Below, one piece after another: positions 7,405-15,484 of a stretch of DNA of 64,000 nucleotides. The stretch lies in the NCBI RefSeq assembly GCF_003050935.1, contig NZ_QAOX01000003.1, positions 310,001 to 374,000 of the forward strand, given 5' to 3'. Below the pieces are notes generated by a model. It worked only from the letters and a program-made list of their open reading frames with translations, was not told the origin of the DNA and searched no databases. Position numbers and translations under genes: made by a program. The DNA is from Luteibacter sp. OK325 (GTDB taxonomy: Bacteria > Pseudomonadota > Gammaproteobacteria > Xanthomonadales > Rhodanobacteraceae). Position 1 is the first letter of the stretch, and each line of letters begins with the position of its first letter.

Positions 7405-9177
7405 ATGTTCCGACGACTGACCCTCGCTGCCGCCGTCACGTTCGCCATCGGTACTGTCCATGCGCAGGACGCCAAGCCGGCTGACTGGATCGCGCGCAGC
7501 AATGCGGACGCCCAGGCCCTGCTCGACATCACGGCTCGCTTCAGCCCGGAATCGGCAACCGATATCGGCGTGAAAGGCTACGACGAGAAAACCGCCGATC
7601 TGGGCCCCGACACGGACAAGCGTCAACGCGAGGCGCTCGTCGCCGCGCGCGCGAAATACGCGCAGCGCCTGGCGGAAGAGAAGGACCCGAATGTGCACCA
7701 GGACCTGCAGATCCTGATCAAGCAGATCGACGGCAGCATCAAGGGCCTCGACCTCAACGACAAGTACCTGCTGCCCTGGTACGACGCCGGGCAGATCGTC
7801 TTCAGTGGTGAATTCTCCCTGCTCAACGAACAGAGCACGCCCGAACAGAACCAGGCTGCCCTCGGTCGCCTCAAGTGCTACGTCGGCATGACCCAGGGCT
7901 GCACGGCGCTGGTCGACGAAGCGCGTGCCCGCACCAACGAGAAACTCAACGACAAGGCGCTGCTTGGCCCGGTCAAGGCCGATGTGGAACAGAAGCTCGG
8001 CAACACGCAGCGTTACGTGGATGGCATCCGCAAACTCTTCGTCGAGAAGAAAGTCGCCGGCAGCGACGAAGCCATGGCGAAGCTCGACAAGCAACTGAAG
8101 GATTACAACGCCTGGGTGAAGAAGACCGTGCTGCCGCGCGCGCGCACGGACTTCCGGCTGCCCGAGCCGCTCTATGCATACAACCTCGAACAGGTCGGCC
8201 TGGACATCACACCGCGCGACCTGATCGGTCGTGCCGAGCTGGAGTTCATGGAAACCACCTATGCGCTGCAGGCACTCGCACCCGTGGTCGCGAAGGCCGA
8301 AGGGCTGCCCGAGGGCGATTATCGCGAGGTGCTCAAGGGGCTGAAGAAGAAGCAGCTGGCCAAGGACAAGGTCGAACCCACCTACCACGAGGTGCTGCTG
8401 AAGATCGAAGACACGATCCGCAAGCAGCGCATCGTCGAGCTGCCGAAGCGGCAGATGGCCATGCGCCTGGCTTCCGAAGCCGAAAACGCACGCACCCCGG
8501 CACCGCACATGGATCCGCCGCCGTTCGTCGGCAATACCGGGCAGCGCGGCACCTTCGTGCTCACCACGGGCAACCCGCCCAAGAGCGGCGAGAAGACGCA
8601 GACCTACGACGACTTCACCTTCGAGGCCGCAGCGTGGACCTTGACCGCGCATGAGGGTCGACCGGGGCACGAATTGCAGTTCGCCGCGATGGTCGAGCAG
8701 GGTGTATCGCTGACGCGCAGCCTGTTCGCCTTCAACAGCGTGAACGTGGAAGGCTGGGCGCTCTATTCCGAAATGGAAATGATGCCGTACGAGCCGCCGG
8801 CGGGTCAGTTCATCGCGCTGCAGTTCCGCCTGCTGCGTGCGGCGCGCGCCTTCCTCGATCCGATGCTCAACCTGGGCCTGATCGATCGTGAGCGCGCGCA
8901 CGAGATCCTGGTCAACGACGTCGGCCTGTCCGAGCCGATGGCACGCCAGGAGCTGGATCGCTACACGCTGAACAGCCCGGGCCAGGCCACGGCCTACTTC
9001 TACGGCTACACGCGCATCCTGCAGCTACGCGCAGAGACGCAGACGAAGCTGGGCAGCAAGTTCGACCGCAAGGCCTTCAACGACTTCCTGATCGCCCAGG
9101 GCCTGCTCCCGCCGGACCTCCTGGCCGACGCGGTGCGCACCCGCTTCATTCCCGAGCAGGAAAAAAAGAAAGGCTGA
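7405..9177 (+). CDS. Exported DUF885 metallopeptidase
   Basis: A 590-residue protein with a cleavable signal peptide (MFRRLTLAAAVTFAIGTVHAQ). It has the DUF885 zinc motif HEGRPGHE (about residues 415-422) and the downstream glutamate motif NVEGWALYSE (about 445-455). The C-terminal helix-rich PGQATAYFYGYTRIL is also conserved in the family. DUF885 proteins resemble M32-like gluzincin carboxypeptidases, so a periplasmic or secreted peptidase is likely; the substrate is not known. GGGGAG precedes the ATG at seven to eight bases. It fits with the exported DPP IV at 41423 as part of a secreted protein-degrading set. A REP cluster follows. Confidence 0.88.
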   Translation: MFRRLTLAAAVTFAIGTVHAQDAKPADWIARSNADAQALLDITARFSPESATDIGVKGYDEKTADLGPDTDKRQREALVAARAKYAQRLAEEKDPNVHQDLQILIKQIDGSIKGLDLNDKYLLPWYDAGQIVFSGEFSLLNEQSTPEQNQAALGRLKCYVGMTQGCTALVDEARARTNEKLNDKALLGPVKADVEQKLGNTQRYVDGIRKLFVEKKVAGSDEAMAKLDKQLKDYNAWVKKTVLPRARTDFRLPEPLYAYNLEQVGLDITPRDLIGRAELEFMETTYALQALAPVVAKAEGLPEGDYREVLKGLKKKQLAKDKVEPTYHEVLLKIEDTIRKQRIVELPKRQMAMRLASEAENARTPAPHMDPPPFVGNTGQRGTFVLTTGNPPKSGEKTQTYDDFTFEAAAWTLTAHEGRPGHELQFAAMVEQGVSLTRSLFAFNSVNVEGWALYSEMEMMPYEPPAGQFIALQFRLLRAARAFLDPMLNLGLIDRERAHEILVNDVGLSEPMARQELDRYTLNSPGQATAYFYGYTRILQLRAETQTKLGSKFDRKAFNDFLIAQGLLPPDLLADAVRTRFIPEQEKKKG

Positions 9178-9194
9178 GGCCGGTTTAGCTTTTC

Positions 9195-9340
9195 TGTAGG
9201 AGCCGATTCATCGGCGATGGGGTGCTCGCACCGTAACGGTGGGAGCCGATTCGTCACCGTGGGAGCCGATTCATCGGCGATCCCGCGGCAGCGGGCCAGG
9301 TTAAGGCAAGCACCCCATCGCCGCTGAAGCGGCTCCCACA
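9195..9340. repeat. REP/BIME cluster, about four units
   Basis: Three direct units (one with a GTCACC second arm, apparently mutated), the spacer CCCGCGGCAGCGGG, the linker GCAAGCACCCC, and one inverted GCTGAAGC unit. It fills the gap between the convergent DUF885 and hemolysin III genes. Confidence 0.9.
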
Positions 9341-9341
9341 T

Positions 9342-10010
9342 TTATGTGGGCCGTGGCGCATCCGGGATGACGTAAAGCAACACCGCCAGGAAATGCAGCA
9401 CGCTGCCTGCAAGCACGAACACGTGCCAGATAGCGTGGTGATACGGCAGCTTGCGCGCCATGTAGAAGGGCACGCCCAGCATGTAAGCCATGCCGCCGCC
9501 GAAGAGCAGGACCAGTCCGCCGGTTTCCACATGCTCACGCAGTGGTTCGATCGCGATCACGGCCACCCAACCCATCAACACATACATCAGCACGGCAGCC
9601 TTGCGATAACGCTTGAGGATGCCAAGCTCGGCCAGGCTGCCGATGACCGCCAGGCTCCAGATGGTGGTGAAAAGGCCCCACCCCCACGCACCCGGCAGTG
9701 CCAGCAGGGTGAACGGCGTATAGGTGCCGGCAATAAGAAAGAAAATCGCAATGTGATCGAACGTGCGAAGCACGCGCTTGGCCATGACGCCGGGGATGGA
9801 GTGATACAGGGTCGAAGCGGTGTACAGCAGGATCAGCGTGCCACCGAAGACCGAACTGGCGACCACCGCGCGCGTCCCGCCATACATCGCCGAGAACGCG
9901 ACAAGGATGGCCAGGCCGGCGATGCTCAGCACCAGGCCGACGGCATGGATCACGCTACTGGCGACTTCCTCAGCGAAGGGATAACTGGGCTGAGCGATTT
10001 CGGTGGCCAT
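9342..10010 (-). CDS. Hemolysin III / PAQR-type membrane protein
   Basis: A 222-residue protein with seven predicted membrane helices. The conserved metal-site residues of the PAQR/HlyIII family are present: STLYHSIPG (about 65-73), TFDHIAIFFLIAGTYTPF (about 84-101) and the C-terminal YHHAIWHVFVLAGSVLHF (about 190-207). Eukaryotic members are ceramidase-like hydrolases, and E. coli YqfA (TrhA) affects membrane energetics; a role in membrane lipid balance is a reasonable guess. The start is ATG 10010. It is divergent from the UspA gene with an 85-base intergenic region. Confidence 0.9.
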   Translation of the reverse strand: MATEIAQPSYPFAEEVASSVIHAVGLVLSIAGLAILVAFSAMYGGTRAVVASSVFGGTLILLYTASTLYHSIPGVMAKRVLRTFDHIAIFFLIAGTYTPFTLLALPGAWGWGLFTTIWSLAVIGSLAELGILKRYRKAAVLMYVLMGWVAVIAIEPLREHVETGGLVLLFGGGMAYMLGVPFYMARKLPYHHAIWHVFVLAGSVLHFLAVLLYVIPDAPRPT

Positions 10011-10095
10011 GGTGATTCCGGGAAAAACTAAAGTACCGAGGGTAACCGATGCCCCCCTTGTTGCGAAACGCTCGCAATTGGTGCTTTATTGAGAC

Positions 10096-10923
10096 ATGAC
10101 TCTCGAATTGCTCCTGCACATCGGTCGTCTTCCCCCGCAAGGCGCAGGCCTTCGCGCCGCACTGGCCATGGCCACGCGCATCGGCGCGAGGCTCGACGCC
10201 ATGCACGTGGTCGACCTGCCTGCGGCGGCGTTCACGGTACCGGAGGCGGTGCCCATGCAACTGGACGCGGTGCGCCAGCGCGCGACGGACGCCAAGGCGG
10301 TCGGCGCGGACTGGTCGGTTCTTCTCGAATCACGCGGCCTCAAAGGCAACTGGCGAGTGGCCAATGGCGACACCGTCACCCTGCTCTGCCATGCCTCGGC
10401 CGGCTACGACATGCTCGTGATGGAACGTTCCTCGACCATGCGCGGCGACGCGCCGGTCGGTTTCGGCATCGTCTCGCGCACCGTCTTCGGTGCCAGCCGC
10501 GGCGTGCTCGTGGTGCCCGAGGCGGCGCCGGTCGAGACCCTCGGCGAACACGTGCTGGTGGCCTGGAGCGGCAGCCGCGAATCCGCACTGGCCGTGCGCT
10601 CTGCCCTTCCCCTGTTGCGCAAGGCCGCGCGGGTCACCGTCATCGACGGCAGCCGCGATGAAGACCTCGACACCTGCGCCCTGCCCGACACCGACATCTG
10701 CGGCTGGCTCGACACCCACGGCGTGAAGGCCGAAGTGCGACGGCTGGATGCGGCCGCCCAGGCTTCGCCCGGGCCGGCGCTGCTCGACCTTGCCCATGCG
10801 GAAAATGCCGATCTGATCGTCATGGGGGCATGGGGGCGGTCGCGGTTGTCGGAGATGGTGCTGGGGGGGACGACCCGGTTCCTCTTCATGCAGTCGGATG
10901 TACCGATGTTGGTTGCGCACTGA
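10096..10923 (+). CDS. Tandem universal stress protein (UspA domains)
   Basis: A 275-residue soluble protein with two Usp domains (about 1-140 and 150-275). The C-terminal domain keeps the nucleotide-binding signature GAWGRSRLSEMVLGGTTRFL (about 245-265). The N-terminal domain has only a degenerate version (ERSSTMRGDAPVGFGIVSRTVFGAS), as is common in tandem Usp proteins. Such proteins bind ATP and help survival under starvation or redox stress. A REP cluster lies directly downstream and separates it from tonB. Confidence 0.88.
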   Translation: MTLELLLHIGRLPPQGAGLRAALAMATRIGARLDAMHVVDLPAAAFTVPEAVPMQLDAVRQRATDAKAVGADWSVLLESRGLKGNWRVANGDTVTLLCHASAGYDMLVMERSSTMRGDAPVGFGIVSRTVFGASRGVLVVPEAAPVETLGEHVLVAWSGSRESALAVRSALPLLRKAARVTVIDGSRDEDLDTCALPDTDICGWLDTHGVKAEVRRLDAAAQASPGPALLDLAHAENADLIVMGAWGRSRLSEMVLGGTTRFLFMQSDVPMLVAH

Positions 10924-10935
10924 GGCGAGCTGGTT

Positions 10936-11073
10936 TTCGCCGCTGAAGCTGCTCCCACAAAGAGCAGGCTGCCTTTCCCTGTGGGAGCCAATTCATCGCC
11001 GATGCTCTCTGTGGGAGCCGATTCATCGGCGATGCTCTCTGTGGGAGCCGATTCATCGGCGATGGGTGCTCGC
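10936..11073. repeat. REP cluster, four units
   Basis: One inverted unit (GCTGAAGC with a mutated arm) is followed by three direct GATTCATC units, two of them joined by the identical GATGCTCTCT linker. The last unit carries the GGGTGCTCGCC tail. The gap between the UspA and tonB genes (10924-11239) otherwise contains the 20-bp motif at 11097-11116 and the tonB leader. Confidence 0.9.
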
Positions 11074-11096
11074 CAAAACCGTAACCGATAACGCAA

Positions 11097-11116
11097 ACGG
11101 CCGTCCAAACGTCTAA
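11097..11116 (-). promoter_or_regulatory. Motif shared with the TonB receptor leader
   Basis: The complement reads TTAGACGTTTGGACGGCCGT, identical at 17 of 20 positions to 421-440 before the Oar-like receptor. It lies about 125 bases upstream of the tonB start. A common regulator of receptor and energiser would explain it; the regulator is unknown. Confidence 0.4.
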
Positions 11117-11239
11117 CTTGCAACTTCCTTCGAACCCTGCCTACTCTGCAACTGGACCTGAACACGATCCCCGCCGGCCCCCACCCGGCCGTGTTCCCGA
11201 CCGCGCATCACCTTCCCCCCATGTTGCAGGAGGTGGCTC

Positions 11240-11902
11240 ATGTCGTTCGCTCGTCCGCAGTCCCTGGCCGGGGTTCACCCGGATACCGTCCGCATTGTCG
11301 CCATGAGTGCGGCCATCGCGCTCAACGCTGCCGCGCTTATCACCGTGATGCGACCCATGGTCGCGCACATCGTGGAAGCCCCGGCGTTGTCCCAGCCGTT
11401 CGTGATCCAGTTCCTCGAACCGCCTCCGCCGGTCAAACCACCACCACCGATCGAGCTCGAGCGTCTGCCTGTCAGGCCGCCACCGACCCAGCCGACCCGA
11501 CACGTGGAGGCGCCGCCGGTGGTCAGCCCGCCTGTCGCCAGCGTCGAAGGCTCGGCACCCATGGTTCCACCTGCCCCCGTGGTCGATACCATCGCACCAC
11601 CCTCCGCGCAGGCAGGACCGGTCGAGGCGACCCTGGCCTACGTGGCCGCACCCGCGCCGAAATATCCGGCACAGGCCATCCGCGGTCACATGCAGGGCAC
11701 GGTGACGCTACGCGTTCTGGTGGACGAGACGGGCAAGCCGCTGAATGTCGTCATCGAGTCCAGCAGCGGCCACGACCTGCTCGACCGTGCGGCGCGCGAT
11801 CAGGTGCTCGCCAACTGGCGCTTTCAGCCAGCGCAGTCCAATGGCCGCAAGGTCCAGGCCTGGGCGCGCATCCCGGTGACCTTCGACCTCAGAAGTATCT
11901 AA
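11240..11902 (+). CDS. TonB-family energy transducer
   Basis: A 220-residue protein with the TonB layout: a short cytoplasmic N-terminus, one membrane anchor (about 18-38), a proline-rich periplasmic spacer (about 52-115, with PPPPVKPPPPIELERLPVRPP), and a C-terminal TonB domain (about 135-218) starting YPAQAIRGHMQGTVTLRVLVDETG and ending WARIPVTFDL. It passes proton-motive energy from ExbB/ExbD to outer-membrane receptors. No exbB or exbD gene is nearby, so it must use a complex encoded elsewhere. GCAGGAGG precedes the ATG. The shared leader motif suggests it may serve the Oar-like receptor of this window. Confidence 0.88.
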   Translation: MSFARPQSLAGVHPDTVRIVAMSAAIALNAAALITVMRPMVAHIVEAPALSQPFVIQFLEPPPPVKPPPPIELERLPVRPPPTQPTRHVEAPPVVSPPVASVEGSAPMVPPAPVVDTIAPPSAQAGPVEATLAYVAAPAPKYPAQAIRGHMQGTVTLRVLVDETGKPLNVVIESSSGHDLLDRAARDQVLANWRFQPAQSNGRKVQAWARIPVTFDLRSI

Positions 11903-11911
11903 GGCAGGCCG

Positions 11912-11945
11912 ACGCGCCCCGGCATGGGCCGGGGGCGTTCCGTTT
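11912..11945. terminator. Possible bidirectional terminator hairpin
   Basis: A GC stem, roughly ACGCGCCCCGGC with GCCGGGGGCGT and one bulge, between the convergent tonB gene and the small membrane-protein gene. Only a weak T-rich stretch follows on the plus strand. Confidence 0.4.
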
Positions 11946-12238
11946 CAGCGGTTGGCGGCTGGTATCACGACCACATCCGGGCGGCGCGACGACCGCGCGA
12001 TGGCCCAGACGATGAACGCGAGGAAGGCCACCGGCAGCAGCACCGGCAGAAGCGCCAGGGCGACGACGGGCGCCACCAGCAGCATCGCTACGCCGCCGAT
12101 GACGGCGCCGAGGATGCCGCCGACGAGGCTGAAAACACCGCCGATAATGCCGAACACCAGCTTCAGCACGGCGCCGAGCAGCGCGAAGACCAGCCAGAAA
12201 CCAACGGCAAGGACGACGAGCGAGGTGAGGACGATCAT
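11945..12238 (-). CDS. Small glycine-rich membrane protein, 97 aa
   Basis: The protein is almost entirely hydrophobic, with glycine-spaced helices (VFGIIGGVFSLVGGILGAVIGGVA) and probably three membrane segments, ending in a short polar tail SSRRPDVVVIPAANR. No family is recognised with certainty; similar short Gly/Val/Leu-rich proteins are common hypothetical proteins in Xanthomonadales. It is convergent with tonB and divergent from the cysteine-dioxygenase-like gene. I judge it real from its consistent hydrophobic periodicity and unambiguous ATG. Confidence 0.6.
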   Translation of the reverse strand: MIVLTSLVVLAVGFWLVFALLGAVLKLVFGIIGGVFSLVGGILGAVIGGVAMLLVAPVVALALLPVLLPVAFLAFIVWAIARSSRRPDVVVIPAANR

Positions 12239-12359
12239 GGCTTTGCTCTCCGTGGGACGACAGCCGCCAGGGGGCGGTTCCGACAGTTCGATGCGGCCTG
12301 CGCCAGAAGAGTTTAAAGCCGTCCGCAGGTTTTCGGGTTACGAGGGTTTAACGGGCGCC

Positions 12360-12983
12360 ATGCTCCACTTCCCGCCAGTCGATTTATGCGGGTGGCCCTG
12401 GGCCATGGGTATGCGTTCCTCCATCATCAAAACCTTGCGGGACATCGCGCTCGAACATTCGGACGTGGAGCACCCCGACCTCGCCTCGATGGGGCGTGAG
12501 ATCGGCCGGGTGCTGCATGGCCACAGCGCGGACGTCATCGAAGCACTGGGGCCGTTGCGCGAACGTCGCCGCGGTTTCGAGCGCTGGATGGTCGCCGAGC
12601 GCGCGCGCCCGGGTGTCAGCATCCTGGTCCTGGCGTGGCCACCGGGCTATGCCACGCCGGTGCACGACCACGGCGGCCTTTGGGGCCTCGAAGCCACGAT
12701 CGCCGGCGCCCTCGAAGTGGAATCCTTCGACAAGGACGACACCGACCATTCGCTGCGTAGCACCGGCCGCACCTGGCTCGGTCCGGGAGACGCGACGTGG
12801 TTCGAAGCTACGGAAGTGCACGCCCACCGCTGTCGCAATTTGTCGCGCCATGACACGGCGCTCACGCTTCACGTGTACGGTGGCGATCTGGCACAGTACC
12901 TCGCGTATGAGCAGCCCGGTCCGTCCGGACACTGGATCGCACGACCGAGGCAATCGATTATTGCGGGACGCCTGACGGCCTGA
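12360..12983 (+). CDS. Cysteine-dioxygenase-type cupin
   Basis: A protein of about 207 residues with a cupin fold. TPVHDHGGLWGLEATIAGALEVESF provides the HxH of cupin motif 1, and EVHAHRCRN the His of motif 2, matching the CDO_I family of thiol dioxygenases that oxidise cysteine (or 3-mercaptopropionate) to the sulfinate with iron. Bacterial members lack the Cys-Tyr crosslink and vary in substrate. ATG 12360 is taken as start; ATG 12405 is an alternative that removes a short hydrophobic stretch. The YdhS-like flavoprotein gene follows after 46 bases on the same strand, so the two probably form an operon. Confidence 0.8.
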   Translation: MLHFPPVDLCGWPWAMGMRSSIIKTLRDIALEHSDVEHPDLASMGREIGRVLHGHSADVIEALGPLRERRRGFERWMVAERARPGVSILVLAWPPGYATPVHDHGGLWGLEATIAGALEVESFDKDDTDHSLRSTGRTWLGPGDATWFEATEVHAHRCRNLSRHDTALTLHVYGGDLAQYLAYEQPGPSGHWIARPRQSIIAGRLTA

Positions 12984-13029
12984 CGGTCTAACGGCCCTCC
13001 ACCCCAACCCAAGGGCGAAGGACCAAAGC

Positions 13030-14424
13030 ATGTTTCATAAGGTCGCCATCATCGGCGGTGGCGCAGCAGCGGCGACGCTGGTGAGCGAATTGCTGGAGCG
13101 TCGTACGCCCCGGCCGTTACACCTGGACTGGTACACCGGCGCCGCGGGCGCCGGGCGCGGTGTCGCGTACGGCACGCCGTCGGAACGCCATCTTCTCAAC
13201 GTCCGCGCCGCATCCATGGGCATGTTCGTCGGCAAGCCGGGCGGTTTCCTCGAATACGCGCAGGCGCTGGATCCGACCGTCAAGGGCTCGGACTTCCTGC
13301 CTCGCCGCCTTTACGGCGATTTCCTGCAGTCTCGCGTGAACCAGGCCGTGAAGAACGCCGGCTCGTTCGGACACGACGTGAACATCATCCCTTTTGTCGC
13401 CGAATCGCTGGTGCCGTCGAGCGAAGGCGTCACGATCGGCTATGGCGATGAAGTGGGCCATGCGGAAGCCGCGGTCCTGGCGATCGGCTCGTTGCCGCCT
13501 CGCCCGTTGCCAGGCGTCGACGATGCCGCCATTGCCAGTGGCCGCTACGTCACCGATCCGTGGCCGTACCTCGTCGCCGCGCGCGCCGATGAGCGGCCGC
13601 TGCGCGTACTGGTGATCGGCCTGGGCCTCACCGCCGTCGACGTACTCCTTGACCTCTCGGCGCGCTGGCCGAACGCACGCTTCACCGCGCTCTCGCGCCA
13701 CGGCAAGCTACCTGAGCCGCACCTGGCTGCCGCCTCCGCCCCCGGCGAGAAAGACGCGGAGCTCATCGAATCGTTTCGCGACGACGCCAACGTGCGCGCC
13801 TGGATACGCGCCCTGCGCGACGCTGCGGCCGAAGCCGAGGACTGGCGCACGCTGGTCGACGGCCTGCGTCCGTATACGCAATCGCTGTGGGCAGAACTGC
13901 CTACGGGCGAGCGCGCACGTTTTCTCCGTCACGCCCGTTGGGCGTGGGAGCGGGCGCGCCATCGCATGCCACCGCAGGTCGCGGCCTCGATTGCCGAACT
14001 GGAGCGCGCCGGTCGCCTCACGCGCGGCCGTGGGCGAATGCGTGGCGTGTCGCTGTCCTCCGAAGGCGCGCTGGACGTCAAACGCGCGCTTCCCGGCGGC
14101 GGTGAAGCGGTCGAGTCCTACGACATCGTGATCCAGACCGTCGGCCTCAACACCGACACCCTGCGCACCGAGCATCGCCTGGTGCGCCAGTTGGTCATCG
14201 ACGGCCTGGTCAAGCCGGATCCGCTCGGCCTGGGCTTCGCCGCCGTGGCCGACGGCCATCTGCTCGATGGCAATGGCCGGCCTCGCGCGAATCTTTTTGC
14301 GATCGGCAGCCTGCTTCGCGGCGCACTATGGGAATCCACGGCGATTCCGGAAATCCGCAAGCAGGCCCAGAGCGTGGCGAACATGCTCATGGCCGAGAGC
14401 GCCGAACGCGCGCACTCCCGCTAA
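13030..14424 (+). CDS. YdhS-like FAD/NAD(P)-binding protein
   Basis: A 464-residue flavoprotein of the NAD_binding_9/COG4529 type. It opens with a Rossmann dinucleotide loop (VAIIGGGAAAATLVSELL), has a second nucleotide-binding segment around VLVIGLGLTAVDVLLDLS (about 195-212), and ends NLFAIGSLLRGALWESTAIPEIRKQA, the typical FAD-closing region. Members such as E. coli YdhS have no firmly established reaction; some relatives are N-hydroxylating monooxygenases. The position next to a thiol dioxygenase suggests an oxidative step on sulfur or a linked metabolite (inference). It is convergent with the alcohol dehydrogenase gene, overlapping its stop by four bases. Confidence 0.82.
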   Translation: MFHKVAIIGGGAAAATLVSELLERRTPRPLHLDWYTGAAGAGRGVAYGTPSERHLLNVRAASMGMFVGKPGGFLEYAQALDPTVKGSDFLPRRLYGDFLQSRVNQAVKNAGSFGHDVNIIPFVAESLVPSSEGVTIGYGDEVGHAEAAVLAIGSLPPRPLPGVDDAAIASGRYVTDPWPYLVAARADERPLRVLVIGLGLTAVDVLLDLSARWPNARFTALSRHGKLPEPHLAAASAPGEKDAELIESFRDDANVRAWIRALRDAAAEAEDWRTLVDGLRPYTQSLWAELPTGERARFLRHARWAWERARHRMPPQVAASIAELERAGRLTRGRGRMRGVSLSSEGALDVKRALPGGGEAVESYDIVIQTVGLNTDTLRTEHRLVRQLVIDGLVKPDPLGLGFAAVADGHLLDGNGRPRANLFAIGSLLRGALWESTAIPEIRKQAQSVANMLMAESAERAHSR

Positions 14425-15467
14425 GCGCGGGAGTCGCGGGAGTCGCCTCTTAAGGCAAAGCCTTCGAGCACGACCTTGCCGATCGTCGTGCCGCTCTCGA
14501 GCACGGCGTGGGCCTTGCGCAGATTAGCCGCGTTGATCGTGCCCACGTTCTGGCGCATCGTCGTCCTCAGCACACCCGCGTCCACCAGGTTCGCCGCCTC
14601 GTCGAGGATACGGCCCTGCTCGGCCATGTCGTCGGTGTGGAACAGCGAGCGCGTGTACATCAGTTCCCAATGCAGTGACAGGCTCTTGCGCTTCATCAGG
14701 CGAATATCGATCGGCTCGGCAGGATCGTCGATCAGGCCGAACCTCCCGTGGGGCTTGAGCAATTCGACCAGCGCGGGGAAATGGTCTTCGGTACGCGTCA
14801 GGCTCAGCACATAGTCGACGCCGTCAGGCGCCACCGCGCGCACTTCGTCGACCAGTGACTTCGAGTGGTCGACCACATGATGCGCGCCCATCGCCTCGAC
14901 CCACTCACGGGTTTCCGGTCGCGAAGCCGTGCCGATCACAGTCAGACCCGTGAGCCGACGTGCGAGCTGCACGGCGATGGAACCGACACCGCCCGCGGCG
15001 CCCACCACCAGCAACGTGGCGGGACGACCCTGCGTGCCGTGCGGGATGCCCATGCGCTCGAACATCAGTTCCCAGGCGGTCACGGTGGTCAGCGGCAGCG
15101 CGGCGGCTTCAGCCATCGTAAGCGTGGACGGCTTACGCCCGGCCAGGCGCTCGTCGACCACATGGAACTCGCTGTTGGCGCCGGGACGGTCGAGTGCACC
15201 GGCGTACCACACCGCGTCGCCAACCTTGAAGCGACGCACTTCCGGGCCGACCGCGACCACGGTACCCGCCACATCCCAGCCAAGCACCTTGTCGGCGCCT
15301 TCGGGATCGGTGTTCTTGCGAATCTTGGTGTCGACGGGGTTCACCGAGATCGCCTCGACCTTCACCAGCAGGTCGCGTCCCCGCACCTCAGGCGTGGGCA
15401 ACTCGACATCGAGCAGGCTCTGCGGATCGTTCACGGCAAGCGGGGTGCGATAGGCGACGGCTTTCAT
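14421..15467 (-). CDS. Zinc-type alcohol dehydrogenase family (quinone reductase-like)
   Basis: A 348-residue medium-chain dehydrogenase/reductase. A GroES-like N-terminal domain carries GWDVAGTVVAVGPEV (about 65-80), and the Rossmann domain carries LLVVGAAGGVGSIAVQLARRL (about 150-170). The catalytic zinc ligands of true alcohol dehydrogenases are not visible, so an NADPH-dependent quinone or enone reductase is more likely, as in the TIGR02817 subfamily. Start ATG 15467 is preceded by CAGGAG. The frame runs on upstream into the MFS gene, but that is a shadow. It is 17 bases downstream of the MFS gene, so probably an operon. Confidence 0.87.
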   Translation of the reverse strand: MKAVAYRTPLAVNDPQSLLDVELPTPEVRGRDLLVKVEAISVNPVDTKIRKNTDPEGADKVLGWDVAGTVVAVGPEVRRFKVGDAVWYAGALDRPGANSEFHVVDERLAGRKPSTLTMAEAAALPLTTVTAWELMFERMGIPHGTQGRPATLLVVGAAGGVGSIAVQLARRLTGLTVIGTASRPETREWVEAMGAHHVVDHSKSLVDEVRAVAPDGVDYVLSLTRTEDHFPALVELLKPHGRFGLIDDPAEPIDIRLMKRKSLSLHWELMYTRSLFHTDDMAEQGRILDEAANLVDAGVLRTTMRQNVGTINAANLRKAHAVLESGTTIGKVVLEGFALRGDSRDSRA

Positions 15468-15484
15468 GGGAAATCTCCTGGAAG

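Noticed and set aside
10898-11116. A 72-codon frame with three LWEPIHRRCS repeats
   Set aside because: Translation of tandem REP units; no ribosome site and no non-repeat sequence.
11952-12359. N-terminal extension of the cysteine-dioxygenase-like protein
   Set aside because: The extra 136 codons lie opposite the small membrane-protein gene and are Thr/Ser/Arg-rich shadow; the cupin starts after 12360.
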